Assembly (NCBI GenBank): GCA_030762895.1
Contig: JAUPTC010000111.1
Coordinates: forward strand, 35,392-99,391
DNA: 64,000 nucleotides
From: Sophora flavescens
Lineage: Eukaryota; Streptophyta; Magnoliopsida; Fabales; Fabaceae
Direction: 5' to 3'
In this document: positions 10,184-21,058 of the stretch, in pieces
How the letters are laid out: every line of letters begins with the position of its first letter
Numbering within the stretch: the stretch's first letter is position 1
Position numbers and translations under genes: made by a program
Notes under the pieces: generated by a model
What the model saw: only the letters and a program-made list of their open reading frames with translations
What the model was told of the DNA's origin: nothing
Databases searched by the model: none

Positions 10184-10279
10184 GCATACATGTTAGAAAT
10201 ATATCAAGATACACTTGTGAATCTTCTCTTACCTAAGAATGCAAAGATTTTAAAATTGGATATCAACAAGGATTCAAAG
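10184..10279 (+). pseudogene. Single KCBP kinesin (ZWICHEL-type) motor-domain exon
   Basis: A 96-base, 32-codon block reads AYMLEIYQDTLVNLLLPKNA and then KILKLDINKDSK, bounded by CAG upstream and GTGA downstream, so the exon edges look native. The sequence matches the motor domain of the plant kinesin-like calmodulin-binding protein (related plants have ELYQDTLVDLLLPKNAKRLK). No other KCBP exon was seen nearby. The downstream intron-like DNA is cut by the solo LTR at 10358. A lone exon among pieces of other genes points to a captured or degraded copy. Confidence 0.7.
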
Positions 10280-10362
10280 GTGACTATTCTATGTTGGTAT
10301 TGTAAATTTCCTTTTCAAGATATTTTGTTTCTTAACTGCAAAGTATTTCCTGAGTTGTGTAA

Positions 10363-10402
10363 CCCCCCCCCCCCCCCCCCCCCCACACACACACACCCAC
10401 AC
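10363..10402. repeat. C-homopolymer (22 C) followed by (CA)n at LTR edge
   Basis: TGTAA followed by C at 10363-10384, then ACACACACACACCCACACCC. Sister LTRs have only TAACACCCC here, so slippage has grown the LTR terminus. A stretch this pure also invites sequencing or assembly error. Confidence 0.9.
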
Positions 10403-13400
10403 CCTTAGGGCATTACTACGTAACACATGCGGAAGTAAATTAAAAGATAATTTGCTGGTTGCTTTCGGAAAATTTGTTTTCTCTTAAGTCAGAAAACTGG
10501 GGTATATGATTTTGTTCTATAGGGATAACTCTGAAATCCATCATACATACATTAAAAATTTAAAGTCACGTTCGTAATGAAGTTACCATGACATACAACA
10601 TTTCTCTAAGTTTCCACTTTCGAAAGAAAAGTTCAAACTACAGATGGATGTATATAACACTACATTTACCGACCTCTTTAGATATACAACCCAACTCAGA
10701 CTCCTAAGCTGGTCATTCTATCAAATATTCATTGGAGATACCCCCAATCGGAATACTTTCCCAACCTCTAACACTAGGTCTTCAAGTGACTTAGAAAGAC
10801 TCCTCTGCAACATCGGTACTAGAGTACCAAGCTACTACAGCAAAACCTGAAGAGACCTGATATAACTGTAAGAGTGAGACACCGACAAATGGATATATCA
10901 TACAACAACCATACACATGATACATACAACACCTTGGCATATTAACATTATAAACATTGCTCATAGGTAAACAACAAGTAATATTTCAGTGGGTCTCATA
11001 CCCGAATCAATCAATTTTATAAAGATAATGCATGACACTTCTATCATCAGGCTCTATTCTTAATATCTAGAGATCCCAACATCCTCCAAATGAGTTGATC
11101 TGGCTCGATACACCGTCTCATTGACTAGCTAAGCACAACGATAATACACCGTCTCATTGGCCATTTAGGCACAACGATTATGCATGCCATTTCATTGTCC
11201 ATTTAGGCACAACGATACACGTACACTGTCTCATTGTCCAATTTAAGAACAACGATAATACACCGTCACATGATACCTTTCTTGTTAAGGTCTCACGTTA
11301 AAACCATGTCGGACACGTCTGTTGTAAATGCAAATGTAAAACATTTAGCTCTCGATGTTTTCTTTGTGTTCGTTCTCATTCGTTGTCGAAGCTCAAAGGC
11401 TAGTGACTATTCATAAATTTCATCATTTTGAAATTATCAACATCAACACACGGACACGCAGTCCGAGCGCTCAATCACAACACTTAAGACCGATGCACCA
11501 GTCCTAGGCTTGTGGTCGTAGAAAACAACATTCACCTTTAACAACGTTCATCACAACGTGGTTAGGACACACGGTCCACAACAACGTGATTAGGACACAC
11601 AGGCCACAACAACGTGATTAGAACACACAGTCCACAAAAACGTGATTAGGACACACAGGCCACAACAACGTAATTAGGACACACAGTCCACAACAACGTG
11701 GCACGGATCAAGGATCAACGTGCATATTACATAATACTAGAAGCGACGTCTCGCGAACTAGATTCAATTCTCGTGTGTTTACTTTTTCGCTCAGTGAAAA
11801 TCAAATACAAAACAAAACCTCGGTCACTTATCCAAATAACTGGAACGTTTCCAAATCATTTAGGAGAAAATCCTTTTCCTTTGCAAAATCTTTTCTAAAA
11901 CATTTAGGAAATTCGTTTTTATTTGAAATTCCTTGATGGAATAAAGTCAAATATTTTCAAGGGTTTTTCCTTCATAAAACACATAGTTCGAAAAAGGTTT
12001 TCTCTCGTACCAACTTTGGAACATAAAAGGGTAGTTTCTATCGTCTTAAAAACACTTCAACGTTTCTTTTCAAAATAAGAATATAATTTTTTTCTTGAAG
12101 TAAGCGTTTTAAACAAGGAACTTTTATAAATGAAACCAATACTTTCAAAGTTCTATTCAAGGCTTATTAAGGCTTTTAATCCTTTATAATCATTGTGCAC
12201 AGACTCAAGTCCGGCTTCTCAAACTTCAATCAACAAGTAATATATTCTCAACAATAATATCACATTTAATGACAGTTCATCACATATATATAATTCATAA
12301 CACTTTAAAGCAAGTAATGTTCAACTTCAAGTAATAACCACAATAGTTCAAGTAAACAAGTTATTCAAGTATTGGCTCAATATCACAATAATATTCAAAT
12401 CACTCAAGTAAACACATACACACATGCATATAGTCATTGAATAACCCTAGGCAATCCCCTCTTACCTTCCGTGAAGGTAAGGAGATTAGATGCTTGGAGA
12501 GGTAAACCACGAACGTCCTTGTTTCCTCCGCGATGAAAGTCTAAGGTTATGAACACAAAATCACAAGTTAAAATCAAACAAGAACACTAAACCACAAGGT
12601 ATAGGTTCATCCAAGACTAGTTCTTAGGGTTAGAGATTCCCAAAAATTAAACAACTCATGGATTTATGATCCTTAAGTGTTAGGAGTTCGTAAACAATGA
12701 TCTTTTAACAAAGTTGAATTAAAAATCCCACTAAGTACTTGACTTAGGGTTTCGGTCAAGCATAGATAAATAGGCTAGAAATTTCTAAACTTTCCAATCT
12801 CTTTAGGTTAGCATCCATACATAGTAAGGAGCTTGAAACCATCATCATTTCGGAAAATGGAAAAATCAATTGTCTTAGACCATGAAATCTTAGGTTCGGC
12901 CTTAACAAGTTTGTGAGGTTAGAGATCTTTAAATCATCAAATCTTTTGGACATAGCATCCTTTAACATAAAGGAGCTTTAATCCATAATCAGCTTGGAAA
13001 ACAAAATAAAATAACACATCCTAGGTCAAATGTTACATTCGGCCATCATAGAAAATAAAGCAAGAAAATATTTTAAACTTTCCAATCACGTTAGACATAG
13101 CATCATTTATTATAAGGAGCTTTAATATATGATCATTTTGGAAAACAAAACTCAACATCTTTGCCATAACCATTGAAGGTTTCGGCCTTTTCAAGAAATA
13201 AGGGTTATAAATCTTCAAACTTTTCAATCTATTGGACTTAGCATCCTCCTATGTCAAGGAGTCTTAATCCATGATCATTTTGGAAAACAAAACTCAAACA
13301 CCATTGCTTTAAAACTCATTGGTTTTGGTCTTTATAAAAATAGAGTAAAAATCTTTAAACTTTCCTATCACTTAGACATAGCATCCTTTAACATAAAGGA

Positions 13401-13950
13401 GCTTTGGTCCATGATCATTTTGGAAAACAAATCTTCAAACTTTCCAATCACTTAGACATAGCATCCTTTAACATAAAGGAGCCTTGGTCCATGATCATTT
13501 TGGAAATGAAATCTTAAATACAAACTCATACTTGTAAAAGTTGAAACAAGATCCATCTAAACCATATACATGGTTTCAGCCTCCTTAGAAAGAAGAGGTT
13601 AAGAAACTTTATTTTACACAACCTTTTATTATGTGATAGTATGAGTAAATACAAGAATATATAAAGTGGTTTCAACTCAAAAGGAGTTTTCTACCATTTT
13701 TGAGAGGTTTTAGGAGTTTGAAATCTTGAAGTAAACTTAAAGCAAAACTATGAACAGAAAGACAAGAACTTGAAAAATAAACAACATAGGATCATTACCC
13801 TCAACAATATGAATAACTTTGATGAAGAACTTAAAGTAAAAAGCTTGATAAAAATGTAAACTTTGTAAGAAAGAATAAGAAGAAGAAGAAAGGTAGTAAA
13901 GTGAAAATGTGAGAAAATGGAGGAAAGTGATGAATGGTGGAAATGAAGGG

Positions 13951-13960
13951 TATTTATAGA
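13951..13960 (-). promoter_or_regulatory. Probable LTR TATA box
   Basis: On the minus strand TCTATAAATACCC stands in the middle of the solo LTR, where the U3/R junction is expected, followed by a pyrimidine-rich leader. A standard plant TATA context. Activity not known. Confidence 0.5.
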
Positions 13961-14552
13961 GAATGGTGGGAGAGTGGCACGGTTTTGGAGAGGAATAAGA
14001 GAATAAAGAAGGTGGGTTGCTTGTAGAGAGGATAATGATTTAAGGTGATGTGATGTGATTGGAGAGAGAAAGATGAAAAAGTAAGATTTTGAAATAAAGT
14101 CAAGATTCACTTTTTCTTAGGTGTGTCATAGCCTTCGCATCAAGTCACTCCATGTCACTTCATCCTCTTGATACTCTGCTCCATTGCGTATCAGATGACT
14201 TCCCCGATCGTATTTCCCGACGATTTCACCCGGGAAATCCCTAAGATTTTGGCCCCGAACAAGATTTTTCGAAAAACTCCAAACCCACACAAAACATCAT
14301 AAAAACACTAACCGTCTCGTTCAAGAATTAAAATTTTGTCTCTAGCTCAGTAAACTTGTAATGGAAGTGAGAACTCAAACCGGTTTTCGTCTGAATTTTC
14401 AATCGAAAATTTTACTGTGACTTCATACGGTAAAACAACACAAAAAAATGATTTTATTTTAAATAAAGTCATCCTCTGGATTTTATCAAAAATAAATATA
14501 TTAAAGCATGTATTTACTAATAAAGAAGCATACGAAAAAACAGGGCGTTACA

Positions 14553-14657
14553 AGTTGTTTAATGAATTATAATAGATTGGTCTAAATGAGCAACCTATCT
14601 TTATGTCATTATATCGGCTAGGTTAGTTCTGCTATGTGCTTGATGTCTCAAAATACA
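14553..14657. other. Host remnant between two insertions
   Basis: Continuation of the sequence split at 10357. It starts with the second AGTTG and ends with ATACA, the left TSD of the next element. No gene seen. Confidence 0.5.
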
Positions 14658-15131
14658 TGATAAGCCTCTGGCTCATCTAGTTTTATGACTAGTATGACCG
14701 TGGTTTTGTGCCAATTATATCTCGTTTTCACCCAAATTAGGCTCGATTGTCCTCAAGCAAGGTTTTGAGTCCCTTAAGTAGTTTTAGGGTTATTTAGCCA
14801 GTTTTTGAGTCAAATAAAGCACTTATGGCTATTTCATGTTTTCAGGTTGACTTAGAGTCCAAGGAATGAAGGAAACAATGGAAATTGTAATCTGGAAACA
14901 CTCGCCACGCGAGCAGATACTCGCCCCGCGAGAGTAAGGACCAGCCTGTGCCAGAAAAGTCATGTTCTCTGCCTCGCCCCGCGAGCTATAGCTCGCCTCG
15001 CGACCCTGAAGTCAGCAAGCATCACGGTTATCCCGTGACACCCATCACGGGCGTGAAGAGAAACCCCTGGAAGACAGAGACCGTCACGGCCTGGCCGTGA
15101 TAGGCATCACGGCTGTGACAATCCAGGTTTT
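14658..15131 (+). repeat. Inverted partial LTR (U3 start) at element's left end
   Basis: 474 bases equal in length and closely similar to the complement of 19876-20349 in the 5' LTR. It joins the 3' LTR end at GGTTTT/CAATT (15131/15132). The CAATT is what one expects if the LTR end still carried AAATTG, that is, two extra bases of the primer-binding site. Confidence 0.8.
15021..15118. repeat. Two-module CACGG repeat in retrotransposon LTR
   Basis: Modules at 15021-15056 and 15082-15118 (for example CGTCACGGCCTGGCCGTGAT, then AGGCATCACGGCTGTGAC). They recur in the 3' LTR (about 15973-16073) and the 5' LTR (about 19887-19990). They match in arrangement the pair in CACTA 1 at 1594-1701. The same LTRs also hold CTCGCGAGGCGAG-type palindromes (14900-15002, 15852-15925, 16083-16190). 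Confidence 0.75.
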
Positions 15132-15136
15132 CAATT

Positions 15137-16430
15137 TGACGCGCTGTCGCGCACGCATCAAAAGATGAGCGGTTAGTAAAAATGTAGTTTAGTGTGCGAC
15201 AACTCGGGTATCATATCACGAGGACTCTTGTAGTGCTATTATCGCAGAAAATCAGTTTTGTTGGGGGGGTGTTTGGTTTGAAATTGATTGGAAAACATAA
15301 TGAAATCAGAGCATAAAAAAAAAGAGCAAATTACGTGATTATCAAATAAGACTAAGACGATCAATCTGCTGTTTCGTTTCCCACTATCATCGGTTCATGT
15401 AATTCCATGCCCTAAGCGGAGTCTAATCCCTTTTCGATTGTACAATCGATTTACAAGCGAAACCGACGCTACGGGACATATATTCCTAATTCCGAATTAA
15501 GCAAACGGATGAAGCCGTTCGTGAATTAAGCAAACACGAATTGAACGCACGCGAATTAAGCAAACGCGATTAAGTTTAGGAATATAAAATCATCGAAAAT
15601 AAATCAACACTAATTCGATACAAACTGAATTAAGCAAACAGAGAATAACGAATAGCATTGAAAGAGAGAAGAGAATTAAATCAGGAATTACAAGACCTCA
15701 AGTGTTGGCGGAAGCCGATTACAGCAGATCAACCTAGGGAGATTAGTTCTCCATCAAAAACGCAATACAACCAGAGAAATTCGAAAACAAGGATTAGCAA
15801 AAGATAATTCTGTTCTGCCTTAACGGCTATTTATAAATTTCAGAAACTGCGCATTCTCGCGAGGCGAGTGGCCTCTCGCGAGGCGAATATTAAAATGGCG
15901 CCTTCTTGAATTTGTATTCTCGCGAGGCGTGTGTAATTCTCACGAGGCAAGTCTTCAAAACCTGGGTTGTCACAGCCGTGATGCCTATCACGGCCAGGCC
16001 GTGATGGTCTCTGTCTTCCAGGGGTTTCTCTTCACGCCCGTGATGGGTGTCACGGGATGACCGTGATGCTTGCTGACTTCAGGCTCGCGAGGCGAGCTAT
16101 AGCTCGCGGGGCGAGGCAGAGAACATGACTTTTCTGGCACAGGCTGGTCCTTACTCTCGCGGGGCGAGTATCTGCTCGCGTGGCGAGTGTTTCCAGATTG
16201 CAATTTCCATTGTTTCCTTCATTCCTTGGACTCTAAGTCAACCTGAAAACATGAAATAGCCATAAGTGCTTTATTTGACTCAAAAACTGGCTAAATAACC
16301 CTAAAACTACTTAACGGACTCAAAACCTTGCTTGAGGACAATCGAGCCTAATTTGGGTGAAAACGATATATAATTGGCACAAAACCACGATCTTACTAGT
16401 CATAAAACTAGATGAGCCAGAGGCTTATCA
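15137..16430 (-). repeat. 3' LTR of the tRNA-Asp-primed element
   Basis: 1294 bases, nearly identical to 19056-20349. On the minus strand it starts TGATAAGCCTCTGGC, follows a purine-rich AAGTTTGGGGTATTT tract, and carries TTTATAAATAGCC (TATA box, about 15827-15839). Confidence 0.85.
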
Positions 16431-16445
16431 AAATACCCCAAACTT
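16431..16445 (-). other. Polypurine tract
   Basis: Minus strand AAGTTTGGGGTATTT, immediately before the 3' LTR start. Expected plus-strand primer. Confidence 0.7.
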
Positions 16446-17737
16446 GAACTTTTCTTGTCCCCAAGCAAACTAAAACTCAAAACGACTCAAGACTTGGCAA
16501 GCTAGAAGGATTTCAACCAATTCCGCACAAATTTCAAGCAATTCATCAAAACAATTTTCCTTCAATGTTCCCCCCTTTTCGACAATGTAATCCCCACAAT
16601 CATTTATTCTGAACATTTTAGAATTTCATCATTCAAACAATCATTAATCTAAACAGGGGATCTAAGTTACACACAAGAGGGAGATCACCAAATTCAAACA
16701 ATCGCCTTCCTCACAAAGGGGTTTAGTGTTCACTCAATCTCTCAGTTTGTCTAGGCTAACAACATTTCACTCAGTTTCACTTTTAAGAGCACTTCCCATG
16801 GATTTGATTTTCATCTCAAAATGGTTCCCACGGAAAACATGCATGCAACATCAAAAGGTCTTTCAAGGTTGTAATGGGGCCTGGCTAAGGGAAGGATATA
16901 CAAAGGTACTGGGCTGAAATCCCTAGGAACCAAGAGAGCATGAAGCTGTTTACACATTGAATTTCCTACTCAAGTTCCTATTCTTATTCTTCTTTTTGCC
17001 TTGGGTGACTACAGCCCTTTTCTTCTAATACCCTTCTTGACATTTTGCATTTTTTTTTTGAAAGATTTTTTTTTTTTGCCCTTTGGCTCCAACCTTTATT
17101 TTTTCTTTTTCTCAATCCCCAACAACACATCATATCCCTGTAGCCACCCCAAACTTAGTTTCTTGCAACCATTCTCTTGCTAAGCTTCCATGCTCTCCTA
17201 ATCCTAAGATCGGGTTAACATGGTTTTTCCAGATTCAGGCTCATAACATAAGGTCATCATGAAACAATAGGCTAATTAGGCTCAAAGGGGCTAACTAGGG
17301 AACATGCATTAGGGACTGGTTCAATTTAGGCCAAGTAGTTAATTCAAAGAAAATTGCCTAAATCATTTGATGCAAACACACAGACATGCAAACCATGAAG
17401 AGATTCAAGCAAATTCGGGAAAGTGCAACTTGAAAGTGATTCACACAATCAAAAACATGTTGGAGGCTCAAATCCTCACCTGGACATTCATGCAAATTGT
17501 TTGACCGAGATTCTATCCCTAGTGTGTGCACCCTCTCACCCCAAACTTATCATAAATCATGCCATCACAACAAAATCTCAAAGATCAGTTTTCAATTACA
17601 TGGGGATCAATTTTTCAAAATTTCAAAACTAGGGGGAATCAGTCAACAATAAACATGCAATTCATCTATGCAAAATCAATCAAATTCCAGCAAACTTGCC
17701 AACACAAGACTCAAACACAACTCCTGAGCTTCTCAAA
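16446..17737 (-). other. 3' non-coding part of the retrotransposon interior
   Basis: About 1.3 kb between the ORF stop and the polypurine tract. It is T-rich on the plus strand around 17040-17110. Short frames on either strand (16726-16917, 17001-17183, 17423-17774) show no family features. Confidence 0.5.
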
Positions 17738-18949
17738 TTATTCAGGAGCTTTATTGAAAACAAAACAGAAATAAAGCAAGGAAAAGAAAATTAACAAGGA
17801 GAAAGGGTTAAGAAAACTCATTGAGGCGGTTCCACCAGGATCCCACTGTCTGTAGCATAAGTCCCACGTGGTAGCCAAAGGACTGAAGCTTGTTCCATGC
17901 TTCCCTAATTTGCAGCCTTGATATGGGAGTGAGCGCTTGATAATTATGATGACCTTGCCGAGTGCGGCGGACTTCTCACTACCTCTCGGGTCACAGATGA
18001 CCTTCATCTCAACAAAGTCTCCCCAATAAAATTGGGGTTCAACCCCTTGAACTGGCCATGGTGCAAAATCCAAAGGCTCAAACTCCATCAATGGTGGCTT
18101 CTCAGGGGGAGGTGTCAAATAGGACACTGGTGTCTCCGATGCTGCTTCAACCTCTGCATTTTCTTCATTCACTGTACTAACAAATTTATCACCTGCTATA
18201 CATACAGAAATTTCAGCACACACCACACAAAGGTTAGTGTTAGTAGAGTCAATACATATATCACAATAAACTGAATCAGTAAAGGTCTGAATGTCTGGAA
18301 ATTCAGCACTCAATTCATCCACCCCATCACTCTCAACACATGCATTTGATTTAATTGAATCATCTACTTCCAAAGGTTCTTCATCATCCTCAAGCATGGT
18401 GAAGAAGATGTCCTCCTGATCCTCCTGATCCTCATTTTCTACGTTTCCTGAAAAGAATAAACCTGCATAACATTCTATACACAAAGCAGTGTCAGTACAA
18501 TCAGCACATGCATTAGAATCAGGGGATTCAACACACAGTTCATCAACAGAAGTATTATCAAAATCATCCTCAGAGGTATTGTCAAGAATAACTTGTGAAT
18601 CTGTATGTTCTTCAAGGGGGTGTGGAGTTAGCAGTGCAGCAGAGTTGGCGACAATTTGATCAATTAGAATGGACAACTTCTGAGACTCAGCTTCTCCTCT
18701 CCGATGGCTTTCAAGACTTTGTTCTGTCATTCGTTGAAGATTTGCTTGAAATTCTGTCATATGTTGTTGCATCAGAGAAGCTAACTCATCCAGGCTGGGT
18801 TGGACTTCATTTACTCCAATCATGCCAAAACCACTACTAGACTCATAGCCTTCAGCAAAGTTAGGATAATATATGCATGGTGGTGGCTCATAATCAACAT
18901 AAGGCATATAACCTTGCATGTAATTATCCATGGCAGTACTAAGATTCAT
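17738..18949 (-). CDS. 403-aa ORF of non-autonomous LTR retrotransposon, unknown function
   Basis: Uninterrupted ORF, start about 85 bases after the primer-binding site, in the gag position. Residues 50-100 are polar and heptad-like (possible coiled coil). Two cysteine clusters follow: C148-x2-C151-x5-C157-x2-C160 and C229-x2-C232-x8-C241-x2-C244, each within acidic repeats (VDELCVESPDSNAC, VDELSAEFPDIQTF). This looks like a duplicated zinc-binding-type motif, but it is not the CCHC knuckle of normal gag. Residues 275-305 are proline-rich. Residues 379-398 are strongly hydrophobic and could span a membrane. No reverse transcriptase, protease or integrase motif is visible. An intact frame in a non-autonomous element suggests recent activity or selection. 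Function not known. Confidence 0.6.
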   Translation of the reverse strand: MNLSTAMDNYMQGYMPYVDYEPPPCIYYPNFAEGYESSSGFGMIGVNEVQPSLDELASLMQQHMTEFQANLQRMTEQSLESHRRGEAESQKLSILIDQIVANSAALLTPHPLEEHTDSQVILDNTSEDDFDNTSVDELCVESPDSNACADCTDTALCIECYAGLFFSGNVENEDQEDQEDIFFTMLEDDEEPLEVDDSIKSNACVESDGVDELSAEFPDIQTFTDSVYCDICIDSTNTNLCVVCAEISVCIAGDKFVSTVNEENAEVEAASETPVSYLTPPPEKPPLMEFEPLDFAPWPVQGVEPQFYWGDFVEMKVICDPRGSEKSAALGKVIIIIKRSLPYQGCKLGKHGTSFSPLATTWDLCYRQWDPGGTASMSFLNPFSLLIFFSLLYFCFVFNKAPE

Positions 18950-19034
18950 AACCAGACAAAGCAGCCATAACTAATTCAGCAATGAATTATATTTTTTTAT
19001 TTTTTATTTTTTTTTCTGTTAATAACAACAAGAG

Positions 19035-19052
19035 TCCCCGGCAACGGCGCCA
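19035..19052 (-). other. Primer-binding site (tRNA-Asp)
   Basis: Minus strand TGGCGCCGTTGCCGGGGA, 18 bases complementary to the 3' end of plant tRNA-Asp(GTC). It lies three bases after the 5' LTR end. Confidence 0.9.
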
Positions 19053-19055
19053 ATT

Positions 19056-20349
19056 TGACGCGCTGTTGCGCACACGTCAAAAGATGAGCGGTTAGTAAAA
19101 ATGTAGTTTAGTGTGCGACAACTCGGGTATCGTATCACGAGGACTCTTGTAGTGCTATTATCGCAGAAAATCAGTTTTGTTGGGGGGGTGTTTGGTTTGA
19201 AATTGATTGGAAAACAGAATGAAATCAGAGCATAAAAAAAAAGAGCAAATTACGTGATTATCAAATAAGACTAAGACGATCAATCTGCTATTTCGTTTCC
19301 CACTATCATCGGTTCATGTAATTCCATGCCCTAAGCGGAGTCTAATCCCTTTTCGATTGTAGCATCGGTTTACAAGCGAAACCGACGCTACGGGACATAT
19401 ATTCCTAATTCCGAATTAAGCAAACGGATGAAGCCCTTCGTGAATTAAGCAAACACGAATTGAACGCACGCGAATTAAGCAAACGCGATTAAGTTTAGGA
19501 ATATAAAATCATCGAAAATAAATCAACACTAATTCGATACAAACTGAATTAAGCAAACAGAGAATAACGAATAGCATTGAAAGAGAGAAGAGAATTAAAT
19601 CAGGAATTACAAGACCTCAAGTGTTGGCGGAAGCCGATTACAGCAGATCAACCTAGGGAGATTAGTTCTCCATAAAAAATGCAATACAACCAGAGAAATT
19701 CGAAAACAAGGATTAGCAAAAGATAATTCTGTTCTGCCCTAACGGCTATTTATAAATTTCAGAAACTGCGCATTCTCACGAGGCGAGTGGCCTCTCGCGA
19801 GGCGAATATTAAAATGGCGCCTTCTTGAATTTGTATTCTCGCAAGGCGAGTGTAATTCTCGCGAGGCGAGTCTTCAAAACCTGGGTTGTCACAACCGTGA
19901 TGCCTATCACGGCCAGGCCGTGATGGTCTCTGTCTTCCAGGGGTTTCTCTTCACGCCCGTGATGGGTGTCACGGGATGACCGTGATGCTTGCTGACTCCA
20001 GGCTCGCGAGGCGAGCTATAGCTCGCGGGGCGAGGCAGAGAACATGATTTTTCTGGCACAGGCTGGTCCTTACTCTCGCGGGGCGAGTATCTGCTCGAGT
20101 GGCGAGTGTTTCCAGATTGCAATTTCCATTGTTTCCTTCATTCCTTGGACGCTAAGTCAACCTGAAAACATGAAATAGCCATAAGTGCTTTATTTGACTC
20201 AAAAACTGGCTAAATAACCCTAAAACTACTTAAGGGACTCAAAACCTTGCTTGAGGACAATCGAGCCTAATTTGGGTGAAAACGAGATATAATTGGCACA
20301 AAACCACGGTCATACTAGTCATAAAACTAGATGAGCCAGAGGTTTATCA
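19056..20349 (-). repeat. 5' LTR of the tRNA-Asp-primed element
   Basis: 1294 bases, the same length as the 3' LTR. The differences I noticed are scattered single bases. TATA box TTTATAAATAGCC on the minus strand at about 19745-19757. Confidence 0.85.
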
Positions 20350-20713
20350 ATACACATGAAGTTGACAGTAGTATTTCTTGATATGACTTAATTTAGAAAT
20401 AATATATAGAAATGTTAGTTTGTTGTAGGACATGCCTATCATCTGATTGTATTTAACGTTTACATGTTCATAGAAGTTAACTTCTTCATTGTTGGAATTA
20501 TAATTATTATTACTTCTTCATTGTTGGCATTGGCTTTATAATTATTATTACTTTGCAATGGCAATGTTTATGTAAATGCGTCTTGATTTCCCATTATCTC
20601 CAATATCTGCTCTTCCCATCTACTGCTTTGTCTCATTTTTTGTTGGCCTGCTACTTTTGTTAACAAAATGTGCTAATTCTTTCATCAAAATTTGATTTAT
20701 GAACAAATTGAGG
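20350..20713. other. Unique-looking AT-rich host DNA
   Basis: Begins with the right ATACA duplication. A short direct repeat (TTCTTCATTGTTGG..TATAATTATTATTACTT) sits at about 20484-20554. No gene seen. Confidence 0.4.
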
Positions 20714-21058
20714 TTTTTTTTTATAAGCCAAAAAAATATTGAATAGGGGTACAGGGGGTACCCCAACCCATATACAAAAGTAACTAGAGAAGAAAAAAGA
20801 TAGGGTCAATGTAAGTAAAATGCTGAAAAGCAAAATTCCAGCATTGATGACACATGAAGGTGAATCAACCATCTGTGTGCTTTTTGATCGTGGTGTGAAT
20901 TTGCTCATTAAAAAGTCATGTGAAGGGTTACTTTGGAAATTGCCTAAGACAATAGCTTGGATAAGTTTTTTTGTGTCAATTGTAATTTGTTGGTGATTGC
21001 TTTTTTTATAAAATACGTACAAGATGTTAGTAAGAGACTCCTTCCTTGCTGCATTCAT
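20714..21058 (-). mobile_element. LINE 3' end, reverse
   Basis: Starts with a T-run and TATAAGCCAAAAAAATATTGA, then GGGGTACC..CCCATATAC, the complement of the plant L1 tail. A minus frame of 132 codons across it is probably LINE-derived or chance. The right edge is approximate and no TSD was resolved. Confidence 0.55.

Larger units (their letters stand above)
10358..14552 (-). mobile_element. Reverse solo LTR, Tekay-like, TSD AGTTG
   Basis: Starts TGTAAC and ends GTTACA, 4195 bases, flanked by perfect 5-base duplications AGTTG (10353-10357 and 14553-14557). In reverse complement it starts TGTAACGCCCTG and is colinear with the reverse LTR at 52699-56430 (shared AAAACCTCGGTCA.TTATCCAA, ATAATGACAGTTCATCACATA). 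No internal region adjoins either end, so this is a solo LTR left by recombination between two LTRs. Short direct repeats fill 12700-13530: four or more units of CATTTTGGAAAACAAA...CTTTAACATAAAGGAGC. Confidence 0.9.
14658..20349 (-). mobile_element. Non-autonomous LTR retrotransposon (tRNA-Asp primer) with an extra inverted U3
   Basis: Flanked by ATACA on both sides (14653-14657, 20350-20354). On the minus strand: 5' LTR 20349-19056, spacer AAT, primer-binding site 19052-19035 complementary to the 3' end of plant tRNA-Asp, internal region with one ORF, polypurine tract 16445-16431, 3' LTR 16430-15137. Both LTRs are 1294 bases. Beyond the 3' LTR lies a 474-base inverted copy of the U3 start (15131-14658), so both outer ends of the integrated unit are U3 ends (TGATAA...). 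No protease, RT or integrase was found, so movement would need another element's enzymes. Athila/Tat-type elements share this primer site, but family membership is not proven. Confidence 0.85.
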
